From: Pleurostoma richardsiae
Lineage: Eukaryota > Ascomycota > Sordariomycetes > Calosphaeriales > Pleurostomataceae
Assembly: GCA_030052745.1 (NCBI GenBank)
Contig: JANBVO010000070.1
Span: 1 to 64,000 of the forward strand
Length of the DNA: 64,000 nt
Direction: 5' to 3'
The position numbers and the translations under genes are program-made. Of this stretch, positions 54,502-64,000 are shown one piece after another; the first letter of the stretch is position 1, and every line of letters starts with the position of its first letter. The notes beneath the pieces are model-generated. The model did not search any database and had not been told where the DNA came from. It worked only from the letters and a program-made list of their open reading frames with translations.

Positions 54502-55634
54502 TTGTTATGGTCAATGAGGATAAGATTGAGGTCTCTGGAAACCAATGCGAACGGAATCACTTGTGGTCCACGGAACACATCCAGAAGACATGGAGAGGAA
54601 GGAGAAAGAAGCGGTGACGACGGGAGAAGGAGAGATGTCTGTCTAATATGATATAACTGGGGTAGCTCGGTAAAGCAGCAGCAACTGTGGACTCTTTTGG
54701 CTTGCTGCAGGGGAGCTGTGACATGGAGAGATATGTGTGGTCAATGGTCTAGGCAGCCTCACGGCCCAGCGTGCGTGCATTGGCTTCCATCAGAAATCCC
54801 TCGCAGGGACTTTTGCTGCAGCTTCTTGGCCTTGAAAGGAGCTCATCAGACGAGGAAGAAGCCTGCGCCTCGCCGATCCAGTCGGGAATCGGCCGATGGG
54901 GTATGTGTAATCGTAAGGCATCAAGAGAAACTGACGTGAGGAGAAGAAGCGATTGGATCTCGCATGAGGGGAATACTGCGTGAAGTTGCTGGAAGCAAGC
55001 TGTCCGCTCGCTCTCACGAGCTCACACTAACAGTTCTACCTCTCCATACAGCAAGGATAGCCCAATTCGAGCACTAAACTTTGTAAAGGCGAGGTATTCT
55101 TGCTAGTGTCAATCCCTCCATGGCTTGGATTGCCCACCACCAATCTATTGAATGGGATTGAACCCACACAACCGAAGGAACCGTGTTTGGGTTCACTGTA
55201 GGCGAATGATCCCGGACGGAAGTGTTGGTGCCAAGCTGCCACAAAAGTGCAATTTATATCTCCACTTGATTCGTATCGGACAGATCCGGGTTGTGTGGGA
55301 ACAGCATATAGACCACGCATTGTGTCGCGGCAATCAGCCCAGGCTGGCGCGCATTATGCACCGCTACCCAATGGTATATTAATTGGTTACCATCCCGAGA
55401 CCTCAAGCGGATTGGCCCTTGTGAGGTACATTTTATCTGCAGTGCTGATCATGCGTCCGTCACAATGTATTCCGTAAGGCAAACGGGCCTGATCCGGAGA
55501 GACGTTAAGAACACGCATGCGCTGTTCTGCACGTGTAAGGCGGCGATGCATCGCAAAACGTTGCACTAGTGTTGATGACCGGCAATACCTCGTTGGCCAG
55601 CTTCAGGTTTTTGTTCTCCTATCCAGTATGACGT
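54502..55634. other. Intergenic
   Basis: No gene recognised; short open frames only. Confidence 0.5.
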
Positions 55635-56524
55635 TCAATGAAGACGATAGGTCTTCAAACACTCGACGGTAGGAGAGGTCTGCATGTTCTCCACGCCTTC
55701 GCTGAATGCCTCGCAGGTCAACACGAACTCCCATCCTTCGGCACATTTATACTCAATGCACTTCTTTGCGAACTGTGAGCTTCTCGTTCCACATCCGTCA
55801 CTCAACATGAGACAGTCCCAGCCCTTGATGAAGGCATCCTGGAGATTTCCACCGACGCACTGGTCTGTGTTGGCCCCAGAAAACGGCAAAGTCCCGATCC
55901 CTCGAGAGGTAAGGGCCTCCTCAATGTGAGTGCCACCCCAGAACCCTGACAAGCGATTCTTGCTTATCCATATGTCCTGGGGCTTAGCTACCTTCCTGAG
56001 GGAAGAGTAGAATGCCGCGTTCCATTGATTACGTTTTAATACCATCCCGCTATCGATGGTGCTGCCATCGTCGCACTTCAAAGGCCCAATATCTGAGCCT
56101 AAACCCCAATGCGTCTCCGCCCTGCGAAGTTAGTGTCGGCTGCAAACGCTTTGACAATTATAGGGCGGCATATCCTCATTGTCCTTCTCTGTCAAGCCCC
56201 ACCCAAGCCATACGACCGGTATGCCGGCCTGCCGACAGGCCGGGATAGCATATCTGAGAAGTTGGTTTACCACTTCCACACCTACGCTGTCAGTGGGGCG
56301 GCCAAGGAGGGGAGACAGGAAATAATTCTGTAGGTCGACCACCACGAGGGCGGTCTTAGTGGGGTCGATAGCAGCCCGGCCTTTGGTCGTCTTCAGTGGG
56401 ATACGCGGATATATACGCGGTGACGCCGGTGAAGAAGGGTGCGTCAGGTCAAATCTATCTCCTTCGAAGTAAAGCCAGAAATCTTCGTGCCGCCAATGAC
56501 TTCGACATTGTCAATGGTCTTCAT
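55635..56524 (-). pseudogene. Isochorismatase-like hydrolase, frameshifted
   Basis: The family sequence can be followed from MKTIDNVEVIGG (56524) through DFWLYFEGDRFDLTHP, TALVVVDLQNYFLSP (catalytic Asp), IPVVWLGWGLTEKD, VKAFAADTN, CDDGSTIDSG, NRLSGFWGGTHIEEALTSRG and GANTDQCVGG (catalytic Cys) to the stop at 55635. It crosses at least three frame changes, near 56475, 56165 and 56120. Introns cannot explain them because conserved residues lie on both sides without gaps. Intact members of this cysteine hydrolase family are about 270-300 residues and act on small amides or vinyl ethers. This copy is a pseudogene, but the surviving residues are well conserved, so it is fairly young. Sequencing error is the alternative. 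Confidence 0.75.
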
Positions 56525-57602
56525 TTTGTCGGCCACCGTCTGTGCAAGTTCGTCTCGCGAGAATCTTGCTCAGAGGTACAATGCGGCCTTCCGGGGCCTA
56601 AGTCAATCAGAAATATTTTGCAACTCAAGACATGAGGTGGTTAATGAAATGCTGACGAAGACGGTGAGGATCCCGCCGAGGTAAGATGGAGTCGAGCGGT
56701 AGGGAGGGAGGAGCAACTTTCGCTGAGAACAGTGGTGAAGCAGTGAGAGAACTGAATCGAGTCAGTACAAGGTTGATTTGGAAAGCTGCAGTTTGTGATT
56801 GGGGACGCTGGTATGCTTGCGACGTATGCAGATGCTGACGCTGCCTTGTTGGACAAGGCATGGGAGACGTGCTGCCAAGGTATGTGTGAATGTCATGAGT
56901 ATCTAATCATCTAATCACGTATTGAAACGCCACTGTTCAGCACGTGTCTAAAATTTATTTGCTGAGAGCCTTCCAGCTCATCAGGTTGGACGTGAAGACT
57001 GAAGAGTACACAGAAATGTGATGAAATTTTGTTTAAAGATTTCCGGGTTAGCTGGTAGAGCCAGCTTTGAGAGCGGTTTAAATACATCACCGGCTTTGTG
57101 TTTTGAACGTTTGGCTATAGATTCCTGAATGATTCTGCAAGGATTTCTTCCATGACCATAGCGACTTATCTTCAACCTGAAGTACGTGTATGATATGATC
57201 TAGGAGTCAAACACCTTCGTACCCTCCCTCATTAGTGACGATCATGTTGGCGACTAGCCCCCCCACGATCGACGATGATGCTGTAGATTAGGCCGAAGTC
57301 CTATCGCCACAGGATACAGGTCTCGCCGTCGAGGTTGGCGGAGCTGAGGCCGGAGTCTAGCTTGACGTAATCGTCAAATTGACGGCTACATTTTCAGTGT
57401 CATTCATCCGGTTATGGGCAGGATCATCCGTGAGAATTAGATTCCCGACTATACTTCTCGAAAACATTTCACTACCTCATTACACTACCTCTCAGAAGAC
57501 CGATGTCGTTACCTGAGCCATCTAGGCCACTTAGTTCATTTGATCGGCGGAGACGATAGCAAATGTCCGAGTTCACGTATCAATTCCCGGTTTTGACGGT
57601 AC
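56525..57602. other. Intergenic
   Basis: No gene recognised between the isochorismatase pseudogene and the GH28 stop. Confidence 0.5.
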
Positions 57603-59200
57603 TTAACACTCTCCCGCTTCAGTACCTCCTACACAGGCGGAACCAGTACAGTTAAATCCCTCAGGGTTGACAACGTTCCCGCATAGATACTCCCACACCT
57701 CAGTGCCGTTAGCCAAACCCAAGTCAACATCAAGCAGCCCTATATTAGTACATGGCGCAACGGCGCTACATTGTAGACTAGCCACCCGAGTCGACACAGA
57801 CGTCCCAGTCAAACCATTGACAGCCACATCGCGGATCTGGAACGGTGAGTTGGTGCAGTTGCCAGTGCCAGGAGCACCGCTGAAGCGGGTGCATTGCGAG
57901 ATGGCAACAGCAGCGCCACGCAACGCCTTGGCCTCCAATTTGTCGAATTTCATGTCGGCAGCGACTATACTATCATTAGCCTGCCATTATTTTCCGTGCC
58001 GCCTGTTACACACTTACAGCCAAGACCGCCACCTCCTCCATTTGGTGGATAACCATTCTGGTCTGCGGTCCATGTCTTGAAGTAAACCTATATAGAAATA
58101 GATTTAGACTCAGCCTCAAGTAGAGAGTCGGGAGTGACCCACCGCATGTAGTGTATTGTTGTAGGATATATTCTCGACGCGGATCCTCTCGACAGTTTCG
58201 AATTGGCCTTTGTATTGTCCAATGCTCCCGATTGCTATGCCTAGACCGTTGTAGAACCGGGAATTCGTGATACTCATATCCGTGCTATTCGCTTTCATTG
58301 AAATGCTGTCATCACCGTTATATACTGTCCAATTGTTGAATTTGATGTGTGATGACCGAATAGTATCAGCCCCATCAGTGTTAGCTGAAGAGAGTCAGTC
58401 TTACGAATATAGTAGTGAGGCGTACATGTTGGACTTACAGCTCGAAACGCGATTTCCTGTGTTGTTGATAAAAATGCCATCGAGTTCAACATAGTGAGAG
58501 TAGATGATGGACATCGTCCTAATAAGTGAATTAATAGGTATCTAGCAGATTACAATGGACGGGAGGAAGAACCAGATCATCAATATCACTCGTAAAGGTG
58601 CCACAACTTACCACATCTGACTCCTCAGGAATGTTAGGCCCTTGATCACGGAATTTGTCAATCCGTTGAGGGTAAGAGCATGCGGCCGGCCGGGGTAGTT
58701 TGAAGTATTCGACTGCTTTCGAATCCATTGGTACCAGTAGTCCCCATTTCCATCAAACGTTCCAGTTCCGTGACCGTTTATTCGGACATTGTTACCGCCC
58801 AGGATGAAAGCAGTTGATTGATTTTGGTATCCGACGGGTAGTGAATGGTTAAGCCAGTATGTGATATCCGTGCTCCACTATAGGAGAACCATTAGCAACC
58901 TCATCAGCTCTCGAGTAACACAGGGAATCGTACGAGTAAGGTGCCTTGTATATCGATATCAACATCCTCAAGCCAACTAATATTCAACACAGAGTTGATG
59001 TAGTATGTCGTAGGCTTAAAGACCACCCTTCCACCGCGTCCGCACTCATGGAATGCTTTGAGAATAGCTGGTGCATCATCAGTTGCGTTGCTGCCGCTGG
59101 CCTCAACGGTACAAGTTCTTGGACAATCCGGCTCCTTTCCTCGGGCTGATACCGTTGTGAGGATACGGCCCAGAACGGCCAAAGCCCATATAGTCCGCAT
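57603..59200 (-). CDS. GH28 secreted exo-polygalacturonase-like enzyme
   Basis: Six exons: 59200-58934, 58877-58612, 58518-58439, 58384-58143, 58087-58018 and 57964-57603; introns 53-93 bp; total exactly in frame, 428 residues. A signal peptide (MRTIWALAVLGRILTTVSA) leads into a right-handed beta-helix. GH28 active-site motifs: NTDGAD, GDDSISMKANS and GIAIGSIGQY, with RIRVENI where endo-enzymes carry RIK. The GHG His is not present (NGLGIAIGS), which fits the exo-acting fungal subgroup better than endo-polygalacturonases. There are many N-glycosylation sites and C-terminal Cys pairs. The enzyme would release galacturonic acid units from pectin outside the cell. It lies on the same strand as the sugar porter upstream of it. 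Confidence 0.9.
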
Positions 59201-60422
59201 TGTAGCTTGAGGGATTCAATGTCATTCCAATTGCTCGGTATCCAGAGCAGAAAGTAAAGCATTCAAACATTTCTACAGATGGATTGGAAAGGAGGAGATT
59301 ATTTCGTATTATATGAAAGCCCTCACGATGCCGATCCTCATCGTTGGGCCACCTGTTGCCGAAGCACTTGCAAGGGATAATCGGAGTTGTGCTGGACGAG
59401 CACGAGCTGGCATGGATCCAGGGGTTTTTGCACGAATCAAACATCATACTAAAGCTCTACTTGGGTCTTTATGCTATGCAGTCATGAGACCATGTTCCCA
59501 GATGGAAAAGCTCGACTGTGCGGGGTGTCTGTGGGGAATCGCGAAAAATATGCCGACGCCCGGCCGTTTGCAAGTTTGCGGAGTGATGCCACCCGGGTCC
59601 GGCATCCCCGAAGACCAGTTCAGGGACAGACATGGCCCCTGTATGCTGATTCCTTTATTTATTGAAGCCAACTTAAGTTAGCAGAACGATGATCATATGA
59701 CGAATGAACAGCGAATGCACTACAAGTCTCGTTGTCAATATGAGCATCGCAAATGATCGGACAGGACCTCGGGCCTGGCAGATTCAGCCAGACTCCTGGC
59801 AAAGCACATGACACCTTTCCACTCTCAAATTGCCAAGGCTGAGGGTTCGGTCTTGGACCTTGACGTCCTAGGTATCGATGACCTTCAAAAGAAGCTAACG
59901 TCATGGCTAGGGTGAACTCTTTAGTGTAGACCTGGTTGCTGCACACGGCACGAACGAGGTTGGCTGTACCGTCACTGATCTCTTAAGCGTACGTGATCAA
60001 AATCGTCTCAGGGGTTTTCCTTGGAGGAAAGAGATAGATATCTGTATGAATTGCTGTACGGTTGTACGACAGGAGAGGAAGGTCGCAGTCAAAACAGTGC
60101 CCAAGGTAGTTGCGGCAGCCGGACCTCCACACCCATGCGCCCGCGGCAGCAAATGGGTCTGACATCGAAATATGTGAACTTCGATATGGGTTCTGGGTCG
60201 AAGCCATTGCAATGCCAGCACACTCATTGTCTGAAAAGCGATGAAGGGATGATTGCCGGGGACTCAAATGCATCAGTGTGTCGGCCGTTGTTGCTTATCA
60301 GTTCATCTGAACAATACAAAAGACTCTATTGACTATATCATCAACAATCTTGAGACATGGAGTGAGGTACATATTGCTTGTCAGATACTGTTTGTTGGCC
60401 GAGTGCGTTGATGTTATATGTC
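59201..60422. other. Intergenic, GH28 promoter
   Basis: Upstream of GH28 and downstream of the sugar porter. Open frames at 59313-59681 and 59983-60273 have no domain. No gene recognised. Confidence 0.5.
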
Positions 60423-62168
60423 CTAAACCTTGAACGATGCAACTTGCTCTAAAGTGTCTGCCTCTGCCTTGGCCACCCCCTTGTCCACACTTGGAAGCAC
60501 ATTCGGGGTGGGTGAGTCCCCAAATACCTGATCAAGCTGCTCTAGAGTATATCCTTTGGTCTCAATGTAGCAGAAATAGAAACAAGCTGCCCCAATCATA
60601 TTGAAAACAAAAAAGACATAGAAATACTTGAACCCGATGTTTGCTAGAGCAATTGGGCTGACCTGTGCGAGGATGAGACCTGTCGCCCAGTTCGTAAATG
60701 TTGATATTGCGTTTCCTTTGGCCCGAATCTCAGTGGGGAATATCTCGGCCGGGTATACCCATGAGATCACACCAAGGGCAACAAAGAAAAGTTGAATGAC
60801 AAAGTTCATTGCCACTTGAGCGCGAAGGGCGTTGTGATTGTTCGAGTCAGCGGGGAAGTAACTGCTCAGCACTGCATTGACGAGCATAGCAAAGCCACAG
60901 CCAAGTGCGCCGATGACGAGAGGCTTGACTCGCCCCACTCGATCGATAAAAGCGAGTGCAATAGTTGTATAGATGAGTGATAAAGTGCCAGAAATACCGA
61001 TGATGAGAAGGGCTGTTTGATTGTCAATATTCAAAGATTTATAAATCCGAGGGCCTGGGAGTGATGTGCTAGTTAGCCAGCGTGATTTTGGTGATAGTAG
61101 GTCAAAACGTTCACCGTACCGTAGTAATTTATGACATTGAGACCCGAGACTTGACAGAAAAACTGAGCGCCGCAACCCAGAAGTAGACGTTTACGTGCCG
61201 TTGCGTTTGTAAACAAAGACTTCCAGGTGGTCCGATTGTTTCGTTGGTCAGCAAGTATTGCCTGCTTAATCTCGAGATATTCTTGTTCCAAAACGTCATC
61301 GTTGTGGTTATTACCGTGTAGAGAACGCAACACCTCTCTGGCTTGCTCGTCGCGACCTTTCTCTAGTAGAAATCGGGGCGACTCGTTGAGAAAGAAGATG
61401 CCGCAACAGAGGATCAGGCACGGTACACATTGGAAGGCAAGGGGAAACCGCCCTGAAACAAAAGTTAGAATAGCTCTAACACCCTGGCAAGAGAGAGACA
61501 AGAAAGGAAAGAAAGGCGATGATGAGGAGACTGAATAGAGCGATTGCTTACATTGAAAGTGACTATCAACATGGGTTGCGCCGTATCCCAGCCATTGAGC
61601 GACAAGGAAACCCCAAGATAGCATCCATTGCAGAAGACCTGCCAGGGCACCCCGATGTTTTGCAGGTGCAATCTCCGAACAGAACATTGGTATGGTGGAG
61701 GTTAGCTGCCCGATAGAGATGCCAGCCAAGATTCGCCCGGCAATTAACATAGCCAGCGTGACGGCACCAGCTTGTAAAGCGCATCCGAAGGCGGCCAAGG
61801 CCGAGCCAGCAAACAAAGTCCATTTGCGACCGATATTATCATTCATGAAGGAGACAACAAAAGTGCCAATGATAGCACCCGCTGTTGGCTCGCAGACCCA
61901 GCCCACGTTATTAGCCAGTGCTACAAATCGGTAAAGAAAAAAACCCATTTTATAAATCAAAAAGATGTGAATGGCAAGGAGCTGGGGCTCATGGCATACC
62001 TGTGTAACAGGCAACAATAGCGCCTGTGACTGCATCATTAGGGTCTTCGAAGTAGGATATGAAATGAGGTTGAGCTAGGGTTGAGGAGACGATCCCGAGT
62101 TCGTAGCCGAACAGGAAGCCGCCAAGAGAAATAAAACAGGCCGAGATAACGACGATTGCTTTGGGCAT
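60423..62168 (-). CDS. MFS sugar transporter
   Basis: Exons 62168-62000, 61920-61552, 61452-61120 and 61054-60423; introns 79, 99, 65 bp; in frame, 500 residues. Twelve hydrophobic segments and sugar-porter motifs: GGFLFGYELGIVSS in segment 1, DNIGRKWTLFAG (motif A) after segment 2, GRILAGISIG, NESPRFLLEKGR, QVSGLNVINYYG, DRVGRVKPL and PAEIFPTEIRAKG. The C-terminal tail is short and cytosolic. It imports a hexose, pentose or uronic acid by proton symport at the plasma membrane. Being between a pectin-degrading GH28 and a Zn2Cys6 regulator suggests galacturonate or a pectin sugar, by inference. Divergent from the regulator across 627 bp. Confidence 0.92.
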
Positions 62169-62795
62169 AGTGAACAAGATTCCAGAGTCACCTCGTACTT
62201 TGTTTCTTCAACATTTGAGAGTTGAGAGCTAGAAGAGTTGAATTGAGAGACAGCGGGGGTTAATAAGTTGCAGAGCACTCGCAGAAACAGCAAGCAAGAA
62301 CAACATGAGTACATAACAGTCCTGCATGGTAGTTACAGTACATCTCTCTGGTCGACGGCCGGACTGCCTAGATGCCCCGAGAGTTCGTGCCGACGTCCCC
62401 CGACGCCACCCTAGAAAGAAGCTAGGGCAAGGCAACGAATGGCATGATAGCTGGCCACGAACCTGTTCTACGTGTTTAGTTGCATGACTTGCCCCGGACC
62501 CCGCTGCGTCTAACCGTATTCATTGGCCTTCTCCTCATTTTTCTGCGTTCGACAGTCTGCCGATCTCCCAAACTAGCTGAAATACCCCTCAGACCCCAAC
62601 ATGATCCCCGCAAACACTGTTGCATGAGGTGTCCAATAACGCAGCCCATCAGGTGAGCGATAAAAGTTCGACCCTTCGGGTGATGAACCGATAAAAAAAG
62701 CCTCTGGCCGAAACAAAGAAACTAGAAGGGAGATCAATCGTTGCAAATCACGCTCACTCATCACGCTCACTCATCAGCCGAGTGGCCCACATTCA
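62169..62795. promoter_or_regulatory. Divergent promoter, sugar porter and Zn2Cys6 gene
   Basis: A 627-bp region between two divergent starts, presumably carrying shared control elements. A direct repeat lies at 62747-62775, about 20-50 bp before the regulator ATG. Confidence 0.5.
62747..62775. repeat. 13-bp direct repeat near the regulator start
   Basis: Two exact copies of ATCACGCTCACTC followed by a third partial ATC. It is either untranslated leader or an operator-like repeat. Confidence 0.8.
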
Positions 62796-64000
62796 ATGAT
62801 AGCCCAGCCACAACAGAACGAAGAATACGGGGAATCTGCCTCGCAAGGAGAGGGGTCCTGGATGGGCCAATTGGCCGAGGAACTGCACACCTTCGCGGGT
62901 GATATCACCAATATCGAGGGAATCGGACCGCGGCGACATATGAGCCGTGCTGAATCAACACAACGACTGCATCGGCGGCGTCCGTCTGTTAACTCAGCAA
63001 ATGGTACTTATCGACAACCAAGGAGTCGAGTGGATTCCCGTGCAGCCTTGATTTACGACCGGCGAAGGACAGTCAAAGCTTGCCAAGTCTGTCGAGCTCG
63101 GAAGACAAAATGCGACGGTCAGAGGCCCTTGTGCGGCTTCTGCAAGACAACTGGGGCTGATTGCATTTATTCAGCGCCAGAATTGACAAGGTCAGTCTTC
63201 CGGCCGGTGCTGAGGACGCTCCTGGACAATGGCCACCTCTTCAATTGTCGTTCCAGCATCGCAATCTGAGACTGGATCTTGACAAAGATATAGGCTCGAC
63301 CAAGGAAGCTTAGCAGTTCTCGATCGTATCAGTCAACTTGAGCAGCGCATGGAGGAGCGTTTCGAAACGCTCATTTCAGCAACTCCTTGCTCCGAGAGTC
63401 CGAGGTCTCTTGAGACGACGGCATCAGCTTATTCTCCGCTGAATATTTCTGTACACCCGCTCCAATTTCAATCATCGAGAACACAGTATTATCATAATTC
63501 AGTTGGGGTCTGTGAGCCTGACCTACTCTCGAGCACTTGCGACGAATTCGCTACGGACATCAACCTGGACGGCCCTCCTTCGTCTGAGGCTATCTACACC
63601 AGTTCTATATTCACTGTCGAATCGATTCTACGATGGCCCATATTCACCGAAGTATCCCCAGATGTCATTGCGCTGAGCAAAGTTCCCACTATGGAACTGC
63701 TCGGTCAGGGCATCGGATACGACAGGCTCCGACTTCAACCAGGTCTCCCAGAAATAGAAGCGGGTGTGTTAGAAAGTCTAGTACAATCCTTTTTGGAGCA
63801 CAACTTTATGAAAAACCCCGTGCTTGACATCGATTCTTTTCTTCAAGAAGTGCAATCTGTGACTGAGAACGGCTTGCAGTGGAATGGGGGCAGTTGCCTT
63901 GTCGTAAGTTGTTCCCCGACAGACCTTCCCTCCCTCGAGGCGCCGCCAGCCCAAGGCAGCCCAATCCACCTCCTTCCTTCTACACACACAGAGAGACACT
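62796..64000 (+). CDS. Zn2Cys6 transcription factor, partial (runs off window)
   Basis: Exons 62796-63190 and 63288-63903, then a GTAAGT donor; the gene continues beyond the right edge. The zinc cluster is C-x2-C-x6-C-x6-C-x2-C-x6-C at residues 96-123 (KACQVCRARKTKCDG...CGFCKTTGADC), followed after the intron by LAVLDRISQLEQRMEERF, a short coiled coil for dimerisation. The region ILRWPIFTEVSPDVIAL and LVQSFLEHNFMKNPVLDI is typical of the start of the fungal regulator middle domain. The N-terminal 90 residues are disordered. A nuclear regulator; its partners in position are the divergent sugar porter and the GH28 gene. A 13-bp direct repeat lies at its leader. Confidence 0.88.

Noticed and set aside
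59313-59681. 122-codon open frame upstream of GH28
   Set aside because: Lies in the GH28 promoter region, with an equally open antisense frame and no domain.

Overview
The window is nuclear DNA of a filamentous ascomycete (Pezizomycotina). Genes are split by introns of about 45-60 bp with GT(A/G)AG-type donors, CT(A/G)AC-like branch points and (C/T)AG acceptors. The gene families are typical of moulds: HET, 2EXR, DUF3176, LaeA-like methyltransferases, Zn2Cys6 regulators, a PDR-type ABC transporter, GH28 and a fungal P450. No bacterial operons, CRISPR arrays, rRNA genes or convincing tRNA genes were seen. Order or genus cannot be fixed from the sequence alone. All gene models were spliced by eye, using reading-phase agreement and family similarity.

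Left third (0-25 kb), accessory in character: two paralogous orphan genes (0.4-1.6 and 11.0-12.2 kb) flank a Ulp1/C48 cysteine-protease gene and several unrecognised genes. Next come two LaeA-like SAM methyltransferases, one with 19- and 23-nt microexons and a decayed end and one with nine exons. There are also two small coiled-coil proteins, a cluster of TACGT palindromes, two more orphans, a DUF3176 membrane protein and a C2H2 finger array.

Middle (25-43 kb): a hotdog thioesterase, two inverted 2EXR paralogues each broken at a different place, a 194-bp MITE, a third, intronless methyltransferase, a RING-like orphan, a signal-anchored coiled-coil protein, a HET gene ending in a tandem repeat, a five-exon cytochrome P450 and an intact 2EXR gene.

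Right (44-64 kb): a complete PDR/ABCG transporter is divergent from a short-chain dehydrogenase, followed by a Zn2Cys6 regulator. With the P450 they form a plausible detoxification or specialised-metabolism group, although no backbone synthase is in view. After a Cys/His-headed orphan and an isochorismatase pseudogene comes what looks like a small pectin-use module: secreted GH28 exo-polygalacturonase-like enzyme, MFS sugar porter, and a divergent Zn2Cys6 regulator running off the right edge.

No wholly new system is proven. The best candidates are the duplicated orphan family, the PDR/SDR/Zn2Cys6/P450 group, the GH28/MFS/Zn2Cys6 group and the palindrome cluster.
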